A DNA stretch of 32,538 nt from Clostridiales bacterium DTU033 (GTDB lineage: Bacteria > Bacillota > Clostridia > Oscillospirales > Acutalibacteraceae), in assembly GCA_001513365.1 (NCBI GenBank), contig LFTH01000081.1:840-33377 (forward strand), written 5' to 3'. A program made the position numbers and the translations under genes. Shown piece after piece: positions 1 through 7,473 of this stretch. The notes under the pieces were generated by a model, which was not told where the DNA came from, did no database searches, and saw only the letters and a list, made by a program, of their open reading frames with translations. Position 1 is the first letter of the stretch. Every line of letters begins with the position of its first letter.

Positions 1-550
1 CCGGCGGCGGCGCGGGGTTGTCGGGGTCGTACAGCTCGGCCAGGCTGTTGTATCCCTGCTGGTTTTTAAGCGGGATAATAATCATCTCGTTGACGATATA
101 GGCGAGCGAGACAATCAGGGTTATCAGCGCAATGTTGAATATGCATTTGCGCAGTATCTCAAGCGGTGGGTCGCCACGCTTCGGGATTATCCCGCTCAGC
201 GCGTCCGCCGCCCTGTCGATAATGCGTTTGTTTCCGCCGCCCCGCCTTTGCTTTGCGGGCGAACTGCCCTCAATGCGGAAAGGCGGCTTTTGAAGCGGCA
301 CGGCCTCTTCAATCATGAATTTCGGCAAAGTAGCGGATGGATTTCCGCTGTTTTCTTCGGCAACGGCTCCGGCAGAATTGGTGTTTTCACCTTCAGCCGA
401 AACATCGCCGGGCATATCCGGCCGGCTGTATCTTTCCAAAATCTCGCGCGCCTGCCCCACCACCCTGATGGTGTCCGGAGTTTCCCCCTCAAGGTGGGTC
501 AGACGGACGTTCAATATCTCTCTTTTATCCATATCCTTATCGGCTGACAT
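1..550 (-). CDS. Probable class B sortase, N-terminal part only (runs off the window)
   Basis: This ORF is absent from the supplied track because it has no stop inside the window; I translated it from the ATG at 550, preceded by AGGGAG. The visible 183 residues begin MSADKDMDKREILNVRLTHL and form a long, polar, low-complexity cytoplasmic region (about 130 residues). A basic patch (GGGNKRIIDR), the segment KRGDPPLEILRKCIFNIALI with a single transmembrane helix (to about residue 165), and YNSLAELYDPDNPAPPP follow. The helix followed by a 'YNSLxxLY' stretch matches what I recall of clostridial class B sortases, membrane transpeptidases that anchor surface proteins. The catalytic domain with its His, Cys and Arg would lie off the left edge, so the call is inference. 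It starts 21 nt after the cysteine desulfurase stop and probably shares its transcript. Confidence 0.5.
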   Translation of the reverse strand, partial: MSADKDMDKREILNVRLTHLEGETPDTIRVVGQAREILERYSRPDMPGDVSAEGENTNSAGAVAEENSGNPSATLPKFMIEEAVPLQKPPFRIEGSSPAKQRRGGGNKRIIDRAADALSGIIPKRGDPPLEILRKCIFNIALITLIVSLAYIVNEMIIIPLKNQQGYNSLAELYDPDNPAPPP

Positions 551-571
551 CGCACTCCCTGCCTTTCAGTG

Positions 572-1705
572 TTAACGTCGTACCAGAACCTTCAGCCCCT
601 GTTCCAGAACTTCAAGAAACCTGTCTATGTCTTCAACCGTGTTTGTATGCGAAAAGCTGACGCGCAGCGCGGAATCCACCAGACTGTCCGGCAGACCCAG
701 CGCGGTGAGCACATGGCTTTTTTTCCCCTTCGAGCAGGCGGAACCGCTCGACACATACACGTCGTGCTGCGCGAGAAAATGGAGCATGGTCTCGCTTTTA
801 ATCCCCGGCGCCGCGATATTCACAATATACGGCACCGCGGCTTTCGGCGATATCCATACCACCCCGCGCAGGCGTTCCACCCCTTCGTGCAGCCGCTGAC
901 GCAGGCTGTGGTACAGTCTGTTCTGCTCCTCGACCGGGGGCAGCTCCTCCGCCGCAACACCGAACGCGGAGACAAGCGGCACCGGCTCGGTCCCGGCGCG
1001 GATTCCGCGCTCATGCCCTCCGCCGAAAACGCGCGGCAAAATCCGCGTGCCCTTTTTGATATACAGCGCCCCGCAGCCTTTGGGCCCGTGGAGCTTGTGA
1101 GCGCTTGCCGACATCAGGTCTATGTCAATCCGTTCGGCGGACAGCGGCATTTTGCCCGCCGCCTGAACCGCGTCGCAATGGATTAAAGTACCGGACGCGA
1201 CCCGCCTTACGCTGGATACAATCCTGTCAATCGGGAAATGGATTCCGATTTCGTTGTTGACATACATTATGCTGACCAGCACCGTATCGCTGCGGCAGGC
1301 TTCCGCCACATGTTCGGGCTCAATTACCCCGTTTTTGTCGGGCACAAGCCTTGTAACCTCGCACCCCTGCCGCTCAAGCTCGTTCACCGATTCCAGCACC
1401 GACGAATGCTCGACCGCGGTGGTAACGATATGCCTGCCCGCGCGCTGTTTTGCCAATGCGGCGCCGAAAACCGCGAGGTTATTGGATTCGGTGCCGCCCG
1501 AAGTGAAAAAGAGCGTTTCGGGGCTGCAGCCCAGCAGCTTTGACACCTGTTTGCGCGCCGTTTCCATCGCCTGTTCGGCCGACGCCCCCATCCTGTGCAA
1601 AGAGGAGGGGTTGCCGTAATTTACGGTCATCATCTCAAGCGCTTTGTCCGCCGCCGCCCTGCAAACCTGTGTGGTGGCGGCATTGTCGAGATATACAAGC
1701 CTCAA
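572..1705 (-). CDS. NifS/IscS-type cysteine desulfurase
   Basis: PLP-dependent cysteine desulfurase that would mobilise sulfur from cysteine as an enzyme-bound persulfide for Fe-S clusters or tRNA thiolation. The 377 residues show the family order: YLDNAATT at the N-terminus, GGTESNN, HCDAVQAAGK, the PLP-lysine motif SASAHKLHGPKG, RAGTEP, and the active-site cysteine loop SSGSACSKGKKSH. Length is normal for the class. The start is TTG, 10 nt downstream of GGAGG; the nearby ATG is in another frame. A promoter lies just upstream (1741-1769), so it appears to be transcribed separately from gpsA. No iscU, iscR or thiI is visible next to it, so the acceptor pathway cannot be told from this window. 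Confidence 0.93.
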   Translation of the reverse strand: MRLVYLDNAATTQVCRAAADKALEMMTVNYGNPSSLHRMGASAEQAMETARKQVSKLLGCSPETLFFTSGGTESNNLAVFGAALAKQRAGRHIVTTAVEHSSVLESVNELERQGCEVTRLVPDKNGVIEPEHVAEACRSDTVLVSIMYVNNEIGIHFPIDRIVSSVRRVASGTLIHCDAVQAAGKMPLSAERIDIDLMSASAHKLHGPKGCGALYIKKGTRILPRVFGGGHERGIRAGTEPVPLVSAFGVAAEELPPVEEQNRLYHSLRQRLHEGVERLRGVVWISPKAAVPYIVNIAAPGIKSETMLHFLAQHDVYVSSGSACSKGKKSHVLTALGLPDSLVDSALRVSFSHTNTVEDIDRFLEVLEQGLKVLVRR

Positions 1706-1740
1706 TGGCCATAACCCTCCAAACCGTATTCCGAAAACTA

Positions 1741-1769
1741 ATTATATAACATTATAGCCATAGTTACAA
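1741..1769 (-). promoter_or_regulatory. Sigma-A-type promoter of the cysteine desulfurase gene
   Basis: On the minus strand TTGTAA, a 17-nt spacer and a perfect TATAAT lie about 35 nt upstream of the TTG start. A TTGACA occurs a little further upstream but has no -10 at proper distance. The surrounding spacer is strongly AT-rich compared with the genes. Confidence 0.6.
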
Positions 1770-1845
1770 CCTTCTATTTATGTCAATGCTGTAAACATTC
1801 ACAAAAAATTCACATCTTAATTTTACCACAGCTTTTGGGCGCGGC

Positions 1846-1871
1846 AAAAATGAACAAGGCGGCATTCCGCC
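1846..1871 (-). terminator. Possible intrinsic terminator after gpsA
   Basis: Read on the minus strand, GGCGG-AATG-CCGCC is followed by TTGTTCATTTTT. The stem is only 5 bp and the T-run is set back from it, so termination may be partial. Confidence 0.4.
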
Positions 1872-1892
1872 GCCCCCATGCTTTCGATTTTT

Positions 1893-2939
1893 TCATCCGT
1901 CCTGCGGAGTCTCGCCCCCGCATGAACAGTCCTGCCACGGCTGTTCGGTCTCATGACGGGGGGGACGTTCCATCAACGCGCGGATTGCGCCGTACGCCGG
2001 CTGTCCCTGATAGCATATCCGCCAGCACTGCTCGGTAATCGGCATTTCCACCCCGACGGCCTGCGAAAGCTCATAGCCCGCCAAAGCCGCGTGGTACCCC
2101 TCCACGGTGCCGACAATATTAACGGCTTCTTCGGGGGTGCGGCCCTGCCCTATCAGAATACCCGCGCGGCGGTTGCGCGAGTGAAGGCTGCCGCATGTAA
2201 CAATCAAATCCCCAAGCCCCGACAGGCCGGCGAATGTCTCGGCCCTCGCGCCCATTCTTATTCCGAGCCTTGCAATTTCGGCAAGCCCGCGGGTAATCAG
2301 CGCGGCTTTTGTGTTGTCCCCCACTTCCAGCCCGTCGCATATCCCCGCGGCAAGGGCTATCACGTTTTTGAGCGCGCCGCCGAGCTCCACGCCGATTACG
2401 TCGGTATTCACATAAATCCTGAACTTCGGGTTCATCATGATATCCTGAACCTGTTCGGCGGCCTCAACATCCTCGCAGGCGCTGATTATCGAGGTCGGTA
2501 CCCCCCTCGCGACCTCCTCGGCATGGGACGGGCCGGACAGCACCGCCACCCGCGCCATCGGCAGCGCCTCGGAGATTACCTGCGAAAGACGGCAGTGGGT
2601 GCCTTTTTCAAGCCCCTTGCTGGCATTTGCAATCAGCGCGCCGTCATTGATTACCGGTTTAAGCAGCGCGGCGGTGTCCCTTACCGCAAACGACGGTACC
2701 GCCAGAATAGTCAAATCCGCGCCCGCGGCGCAGGAGATGTCGGTGGTGAGCTCAATCTCAGGCGGAACCGGGACGCCGGGCAGCAGCTTTTTGTTTTCTC
2801 CAAACCTCTGTATGCCGGAGACTTCCTCCTTAAACGGCGACCAGAGGGCGACCTCGTTGCCGTAGTTCGAGGCCATAATCGCAAGGGCGGTGCCCCAGCC
2901 CCCGGTTCCAAGCACCGCAATCTTCCGCCTGTTGCCCAT
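1893..2939 (-). CDS. gpsA: Glycerol-3-phosphate dehydrogenase [NAD(P)+]
   Basis: Reduces dihydroxyacetone phosphate to sn-glycerol 3-phosphate in the cytosol, supplying the backbone for phospholipids. A Rossmann nucleotide-binding motif GTGGWG occupies residues 11-16, followed by SGPSHAEE, the catalytic-lysine region GGALKNVIALAAG and GLSGLGDL. SRNRRAG and VGTVEGYH come next. ATG start with AAAGGAG upstream. It follows plsY by 31 nt, so the enzyme making G3P and the acyltransferase using it are co-transcribed. The C-terminus continues about 20 residues past the usual end (ETEQPWQDCSCGG...), just after a run of seven C's that encodes RPP. The expected frame is kept through the run, so I treat the tail as real but it deserves a read-level check. 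Confidence 0.96.
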   Translation of the reverse strand: MGNRRKIAVLGTGGWGTALAIMASNYGNEVALWSPFKEEVSGIQRFGENKKLLPGVPVPPEIELTTDISCAAGADLTILAVPSFAVRDTAALLKPVINDGALIANASKGLEKGTHCRLSQVISEALPMARVAVLSGPSHAEEVARGVPTSIISACEDVEAAEQVQDIMMNPKFRIYVNTDVIGVELGGALKNVIALAAGICDGLEVGDNTKAALITRGLAEIARLGIRMGARAETFAGLSGLGDLIVTCGSLHSRNRRAGILIGQGRTPEEAVNIVGTVEGYHAALAGYELSQAVGVEMPITEQCWRICYQGQPAYGAIRALMERPPRHETEQPWQDCSCGGETPQDG

Positions 2940-2970
2940 AAACCCCGCTCCTTTCCGCTTGTAAGCTGTT

Positions 2971-3672
2971 TTATTCCTCTTTCTTTTTACCGAGCTTGCT
3001 CTCGGTGCCGTTGATTATCCGCCTGATGTTCGGAATATGCTTGAGTATGACTGTGGCGGCAATCAGGGTGGAAAGTATCACGCTCGAAAGGGTGTTTGTC
3101 GGCGGCCTGCAGTCCACATACGCGCTGAACAGCCCGGTAAGCGCCGGCAGCGCCAGTGCCGCGCAAATCGAGCCGAGGGAGACCATTCTGAAAATCGCCA
3201 CTACTATAATAAACACCCCAAGGCAGATAAGGGCTATCCGGTAATCAAGGATTAAAATCATCCCGAAGGTGGCAAGGACGCCCTTGCCGCCGCGGAACTT
3301 AAAATAAATCGGGAACAGATGCCCAAGTATGCAGCACAGCCCCGCCGCGTACTTGCCAATGATGGCCAGCTCCAGCTCCCCGCCCGAAAAGCCGGGGTTC
3401 ATCGCTTCCACCAGCCATCCGCCGAGGTAAACCGAGCCGATACTTTTTCCGACGTCGCCCGCCGTGGTTATCAGCGCCGGGACCACCCCCTGCGAGCGCA
3501 GCACATTGGTGGCGCCGGCGTTGCCGCTGCCGAAATCGCGTATGTCGCGGCCCGAAATGATTCTGGTTACGATTATCGCGGAATTCACGCTGCCCAAAAG
3601 ATACGCAAGCAGGCAGGCAAGGGCCAGCGACGGCCAGCAGTGGTATAAAAAGTTTAGCAGCTGTTCAACCAT
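2971..3672 (-). CDS. plsY: Acyl-phosphate:glycerol-3-phosphate acyltransferase
   Basis: Integral membrane enzyme transferring an acyl group from acyl-phosphate to sn-glycerol 3-phosphate, the first acylation of phospholipid synthesis. It has several hydrophobic helices and the PlsY signature loops: GSGNAGATNVLRSQG (motif 1), FPIYFKFRGGKGVLATFG (motif 2) and HIPNIRRIINGTE near the C-terminus (motif 3). I start it at MVEQLL (ATG at 3672), because GAAAGGAAG lies 7 nt upstream. The 13 extra residues in the ORF track would be translated through this ribosome binding site. At about 233 residues it is slightly longer than many homologues. It sits between der and gpsA, a common clostridial order. Confidence 0.95.
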   Translation of the reverse strand: MVEQLLNFLYHCWPSLALACLLAYLLGSVNSAIIVTRIISGRDIRDFGSGNAGATNVLRSQGVVPALITTAGDVGKSIGSVYLGGWLVEAMNPGFSGGELELAIIGKYAAGLCCILGHLFPIYFKFRGGKGVLATFGMILILDYRIALICLGVFIIVVAIFRMVSLGSICAALALPALTGLFSAYVDCRPPTNTLSSVILSTLIAATVILKHIPNIRRIINGTESKLGKKKEE

Positions 3673-3749
3673 CCGATTTCTTCCTTTCAATATGCAGAAG
3701 GATTTATTCAATTATATATTTCTGCGCCGTATTATATGCGCGGCGCCCG

Positions 3750-5069
3750 CTATCCCCCGCGTTCGCGGACAATAATGCGGACGGGCGTACCCTCAAGCCC
3801 GAAAGCCTCGCGAATCTGGTTTTCGAGGTACCTCTGGTACGAAAAATGGAAAAGCTCCGCGCTGTTCACAAAAAACACAAAGGTCGGAGGGCGGGTCGAA
3901 GGCTGTGTAACATAGAATATGCGCAGCCGCCTGCCTTTGTCAGAGGGGGGCTGCACCCTTGCGACCGCGTCGGCCAATAAATCGTTCAGCATCCCGGTTG
4001 AAAACCTCATCGAATGCTGCTCCGAAACATATTTTATCAGCTCGAACAGCCTGTCCACCCGCTGTCCGGTCTTTGCCGAAATGAAAATTATCGGCGCATA
4101 CGGCATGAACGAGAAATCGGCCATCAGGGACTTGCGCATTTTATCCATGGTCTTGTCGTCTTTTTCGACTGCGTCCCATTTGTTGACCGCAATAATGCTA
4201 CCCTTGCCTTTTTCATGCGCCATTCCGGCAATCTTGCTGTCCTGCTCGGTAAACCCCTCGGTCGCGTCTATCATAATCACGCACACGTCGGCGCGCTCGA
4301 CCGCCATCTCGGCGCGCAGCACGCTGTAGTACTCCACCCGGCTGTCGATTTTACTGCGGCGACGGATACCGGCGGTGTCTATGAAAACAAAGTCTCCGTG
4401 CCGGTTTTTGATTTCGGTGTCAATCGCGTCTCTGGTGGTACCGGCTATATCGGTAACAATCGAACGCTCCTCGCCCGCTATATAGTTAATCAAGGACGAC
4501 TTGCCGACATTCGGCCTGCCTATCACCGCGACCTTTATTGCCTGCCGGTCATCCTGCCCGTCCTCGGTTTTGGGCAGCAGCTCGCAGATAGTGTCCAGCA
4601 AATCCCCGGTGCCGTGCCCGTGGATTGCGGATACCGGTATCGGCTCCCCCAGACCTAGGTTGTAAAACTCGTAAACTTCCGGCGGCAACTGCCCGACGCT
4701 GTCCACCTTGTTGACGCACAGCAGAACTGGCTTGCCGCTTTTTAACAGCATGTCGGCGACGTCCACGTCGTTTGCGGTTGCCCCTGTCTTTAAATCCACC
4801 ACCAGAACAATCACGTCCGCCTGCTCAATCGCAAGCTGGGCCTGACGCCTCATCTGCGAGAGGAAGACGTCGTCCGCGTGCGGGTCTATCCCGCCGGTAT
4901 CGGCGAGCATGAAGCGGTTCCCGCACCACTCGCACTGCGCGAAAATCCTGTCCCTCGTAACGCCGGGGGTGTCCTCGACTATCGAGACCCGTTTGCCGAC
5001 AAGTTTATTGAAAAGGGCGGATTTGCCCACGTTCGGGCGCCCGACCAATGCCACAACCGGCAGCGACAC
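3750..5069 (-). CDS. der: Ribosome-assembly GTPase Der (EngA)
   Basis: Tandem-GTPase protein needed for 50S subunit maturation. The first G domain has [12 protein letters not shown] (residues 10-21), DTPG and DTGG, and NKVD. The second repeats [24 protein letters not shown] and SAKTG, and a KH-like domain fills the C-terminal 90 or so residues. The length of 439 is typical. The start is GTG at 5069; an in-frame TGA lies three codons upstream and the GGTGAT just before it matches the anti-Shine-Dalgarno. A promoter region lies in the 114-nt gap after the DUF512 gene, so der-plsY-gpsA can be transcribed on its own. Confidence 0.97.
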   Translation of the reverse strand: MSLPVVALVGRPNVGKSALFNKLVGKRVSIVEDTPGVTRDRIFAQCEWCGNRFMLADTGGIDPHADDVFLSQMRRQAQLAIEQADVIVLVVDLKTGATANDVDVADMLLKSGKPVLLCVNKVDSVGQLPPEVYEFYNLGLGEPIPVSAIHGHGTGDLLDTICELLPKTEDGQDDRQAIKVAVIGRPNVGKSSLINYIAGEERSIVTDIAGTTRDAIDTEIKNRHGDFVFIDTAGIRRRSKIDSRVEYYSVLRAEMAVERADVCVIMIDATEGFTEQDSKIAGMAHEKGKGSIIAVNKWDAVEKDDKTMDKMRKSLMADFSFMPYAPIIFISAKTGQRVDRLFELIKYVSEQHSMRFSTGMLNDLLADAVARVQPPSDKGRRLRIFYVTQPSTRPPTFVFFVNSAELFHFSYQRYLENQIREAFGLEGTPVRIIVRERGG

Positions 5070-5101
5070 GCCATATCACCGTCCCGTTCCTTAACATCAA
5101 C

Positions 5102-5155
5102 AGTATAACCCGACTTTCATACTTTTACAATATGATTTTTGCCAGTCGGTGTCAA
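5102..5155 (-). promoter_or_regulatory. Two overlapping candidate promoters for der-plsY-gpsA
   Basis: On the minus strand, P1 is TTGACA, 17 nt, TATTGT (5127-5155) and P2 is TTGTAA, 17 nt, TATACT (5102-5130). P1 has a perfect -35 and a poor -10; P2 has the reverse quality. Their hexamers overlap, so only one could be occupied at a time. Confidence 0.5.
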
Positions 5156-5183
5156 GTTGTCCTGCGTTCAGCGCCATAGCAAA

Positions 5184-6482
5184 TCAACTCATAAGAGCAT
5201 TGAGAAAACTGCTCCCGTCAACCGGCACCACAACCACTTTCAGCCCCAGCGCGTTCTGGACGTCGCCGGGGGAAATGTCGTCCAAAAACAAATCCCCGTC
5301 ATGGCGGAGCATCGCGGAAGGTATAAGCAGCACTCCGCCGCCGGCGCGCGGCTTAAGCTGTTCAATCAAATCCCGCCCGGTAACAAGGCCGGCGACGTCA
5401 ATCGTCTCACCGAAAAACCGGTTGATTACCGGCACAACCTCGGCGTTCAGTCCCCCGTATTTTTTGCGCGCCATATCCACAAGCCCGCTGATAAACGGGG
5501 CCGCCGCGGCGCCGGTCGCGACGATTATCCGGCTGCCTTTGGGCCGCTTTCGGCACCCCTTCAGAGTCCTGTCAAACTCGGATTTGAACAGCGCCATCAG
5601 CCCGACCCCGTTTTCAAGCTGCGGAAAATCCCCGTAAAACTCTTCGTCGGGCACCGGCAGACCGGCCTTTAAGTAAAACTCGTCGGCGGGGTAAAACACC
5701 CTTGCGCCAAAAGTTTTAATCATCCGCTCCCCGAATTCCTCCACCTGCCGGACAGCTTTTACCGCCTCGTCCGCTGTGAACGGGCGGAGCGGGGTAAGCC
5801 CTTGCCGGTGCTTTGTCAGCCCGACCGGAACCACCGCCACGCTTTGGACCGCCGGGCAAAGCCCCGACAAATCATTCAGGGTGCGGTCAAGCTCCGCGCC
5901 GTCGTTTATGCCGGGGCAGAGCACAATCTGGCAGTTCATCAGTATCCCCGCGTCCGCAAACCTTTGCATTATGGCAAGGCTTTCCCCGGCAAAGCGGTTG
6001 TTCATCATCTCGCACCTGAGCGACGGGTTTGTGGTATGCACCGAAATGTTTACCGGGCTTATCCTCATTGAGATAATCCGTTCTATCTCATGCTCGGTGA
6101 TGTTGGTCAGGGTGATATAATTCCCGAACAGGAAGGAAAGCCGGCTGTCGTCGTCCTTGAAATACAGGGTTTCCCGCATTCCCTTAGGGAGCTGGTCGAT
6201 AAAGCAGAATACGCACTTGTTTTTGCACCGGCGCTGCTCGTCCATCAGGTAGCTCTCAAACTCAAGGCCGATGTCGTCGTACGTTTCCTTGCGGATTGAC
6301 AGATTAATCGTGTCGTTCCCGCGGATAATCTCAAGGGTTACCTCGGTATCGGCGGTATAAAACCTGTAATCCAGCACGTCTGAAATCCTGTGCCCGTTGA
6401 CCTTGTCAAGAATATCCCCCGCCCGGATACCGAGCCTTGCCGCCGGGCTTTTTTGCCTTACTCCGGCAACAGCCACTCCCAT
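5184..6482 (-). CDS. DUF512 family radical SAM protein with N-terminal PDZ domain
   Basis: The first 65 or so residues form a PDZ-like domain (VAGVRQKSPAARLGIRAGD). CKNKCVFCFIDQLPKG follows, with cysteines at about 86, 90 and 93 in the CX3CX2C spacing that binds the radical-SAM [4Fe-4S] cluster. The C-terminal part matches the DUF512 family (VFYPADEFYLKAG, GENGVGL-like segment, IVATGAAAAP, and GDLFLDD near the end). The family is widespread in Clostridia, usually next to der as here, but no reaction has been established to my knowledge, so only the cofactor type can be inferred. It has its own promoter (6527-6556) and a G-rich ribosome binding site. Length 432 is normal. Confidence 0.9.
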   Translation of the reverse strand: MGVAVAGVRQKSPAARLGIRAGDILDKVNGHRISDVLDYRFYTADTEVTLEIIRGNDTINLSIRKETYDDIGLEFESYLMDEQRRCKNKCVFCFIDQLPKGMRETLYFKDDDSRLSFLFGNYITLTNITEHEIERIISMRISPVNISVHTTNPSLRCEMMNNRFAGESLAIMQRFADAGILMNCQIVLCPGINDGAELDRTLNDLSGLCPAVQSVAVVPVGLTKHRQGLTPLRPFTADEAVKAVRQVEEFGERMIKTFGARVFYPADEFYLKAGLPVPDEEFYGDFPQLENGVGLMALFKSEFDRTLKGCRKRPKGSRIIVATGAAAAPFISGLVDMARKKYGGLNAEVVPVINRFFGETIDVAGLVTGRDLIEQLKPRAGGGVLLIPSAMLRHDGDLFLDDISPGDVQNALGLKVVVVPVDGSSFLNALMS

Positions 6483-6526
6483 CCTGCAGCCCCCCTTTTT
6501 TATAATCGGCGCGTTTTATTGATATG

Positions 6527-6556
6527 ATTATAAAACAATTCGGAAAGTTTTGTAAA
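6527..6556 (-). promoter_or_regulatory. Promoter of the DUF512 gene
   Basis: Minus strand TTTACA, 18-nt spacer, perfect TATAAT, about 45 nt upstream of the ATG and directly downstream of the rpmF terminator. Confidence 0.65.
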
Positions 6557-6620
6557 AAATTATTATCGCCGCAATTTATCGCGGTTTTAAACCGGCGCCG
6601 TCCGCGCAGGTTCCGCCGCG

Positions 6621-6652
6621 AAAAAAAATAGAGAAGGATTGCTCCCTCTCTA
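6621..6652 (-). terminator. Intrinsic terminator of the DUF177-rpmF operon
   Basis: Minus strand TAGAGAGGG, loop AGCAAT, CCTTCTCTA (9 bp with one G-U), followed by TTTTTTTT. It lies 35 nt past the rpmF stop. Confidence 0.87.
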
Positions 6653-6686
6653 ACTGCCCCCAAAACTCTAAAGGCCGGAAAAAGGC

Positions 6687-6869
6687 TTATGCCTCTTTTT
6701 TCACAACCAGCCTGCCTTTGTAATAGCCGCAGTTTCCGCAAACGCGATGTGTGCGCCTGAACTCGCCGCACTGTGAGCATTTAACCAGCGCCGGGGCACT
6801 CAGCTTCCATAAGTTGGAGCGCCTTTTGTCCCGCCTTGCTCTGGAAGTTTTTCTCTTGGGTACCGCCAT
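6687..6869 (-). CDS. rpmF: 50S ribosomal protein L32
   Basis: Structural protein of the large ribosomal subunit. The 60-residue product begins MAVPKRKTSRARRDKRRSN, the L32 hallmark, and carries a complete zinc ribbon with cysteines at 31, 34, 44 and 47 (CSQC...CGNC). I use the ATG at 6869, preceded by AAGGAGGTGCTGACA; the 27 extra residues in the ORF track read through this ribosome binding site. Having all four cysteines marks it as the zinc-binding paralogue type; whether a zinc-free copy exists elsewhere cannot be seen. It follows the DUF177 gene by 19 nt and ends at a strong terminator. Confidence 0.98.
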   Translation of the reverse strand: MAVPKRKTSRARRDKRRSNLWKLSAPALVKCSQCGEFRRTHRVCGNCGYYKGRLVVKKEA

Positions 6870-6888
6870 TGTCAGCACCTCCTTAACG

Positions 6889-7389
6889 CTAATCAGTATT
6901 ATCTGTAAGCTGCCGAAGGATTTTAAAACGCGGGTCAACCCTGCCGGCACGGCAGCCGCAGCCGCCTTTGTTCAAATCCTTGCCGCATTCATGGCAAATC
7001 CCCGCGCAATCCTCCCGGCACAGGTTTTTTGTGGGAAGGTTGAGTATTAAATCTTCAAGCACCAGCTCGCCCAAATCAAGCTTGTCGCCCTCGATTAAAA
7101 CCTGACTGTCGTCCCCTTCTGTAAGCGACGACACCAAATCATGGAGTATCCGCACCTGCACGGGCCTTTTGATTTGTGCGAGACAGCGGTCGCAGGCGCA
7201 GTGATGGATAAAATCGGCAGCCGCGTCCAGTAGCAGGAAATTCGCGCCCGCGGTTATTTTGCCGCGCACCCGTACAGGCTCCAGAAAAGGGCGGTTGTTC
7301 TGGTATTCAAAATCTGAAAAATCCAGCGCGCAGTCTATCTCAAGCTCTTCCGCCCTGCCTGTGAACAGCTGCTTTAAATCTATAATCAT
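6889..7389 (-). CDS. DUF177 (YceD-like) protein linked to rpmF
   Basis: Member of the DUF177/YceD family, which is almost always encoded directly before rpmF and has been linked to 23S rRNA accumulation. The 166 residues show the family core HHCACDRCL at about 64-72 and the C-terminal cysteine cluster LCREDCAGICHECGKDLNKG with GCGC after it, probably a metal site. The start is the ATG at 7389 (MIIDLKQLF) after AGAGGTGGAGTC; the ORF track adds 20 upstream residues that overlap the promoter. Co-transcribed with rpmF from the consensus promoter at 7417-7445. Confidence 0.93.
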   Translation of the reverse strand: MIIDLKQLFTGRAEELEIDCALDFSDFEYQNNRPFLEPVRVRGKITAGANFLLLDAAADFIHHCACDRCLAQIKRPVQVRILHDLVSSLTEGDDSQVLIEGDKLDLGELVLEDLILNLPTKNLCREDCAGICHECGKDLNKGGCGCRAGRVDPRFKILRQLTDNTD

Positions 7390-7416
7390 GACTCCACCTC
7401 TAGCGCCATGTTGAAT

Positions 7417-7445
7417 ATTATATAAAGCGGCTGATGGTTTGTCAA
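7417..7445 (-). promoter_or_regulatory. Perfect consensus sigma-A promoter for DUF177-rpmF
   Basis: Minus strand TTGACA, exactly 17 nt, TATAAT. All twelve bases match the housekeeping consensus, consistent with strong expression of a ribosomal protein operon. The transcript would begin about 20 nt before the DUF177 ATG. Confidence 0.88.
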
Positions 7446-7473
7446 GCAAATTTTCAGCCCGCTCGCCGACCTG

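Noticed and set aside
1955-1975. Run of seven G's (C's in gpsA) suggesting a frameshift near the gpsA end
   Set aside because: The frame reads LMERPPRHE, as expected for the GpsA C-terminus, through the run; only the tail after it is unusual.
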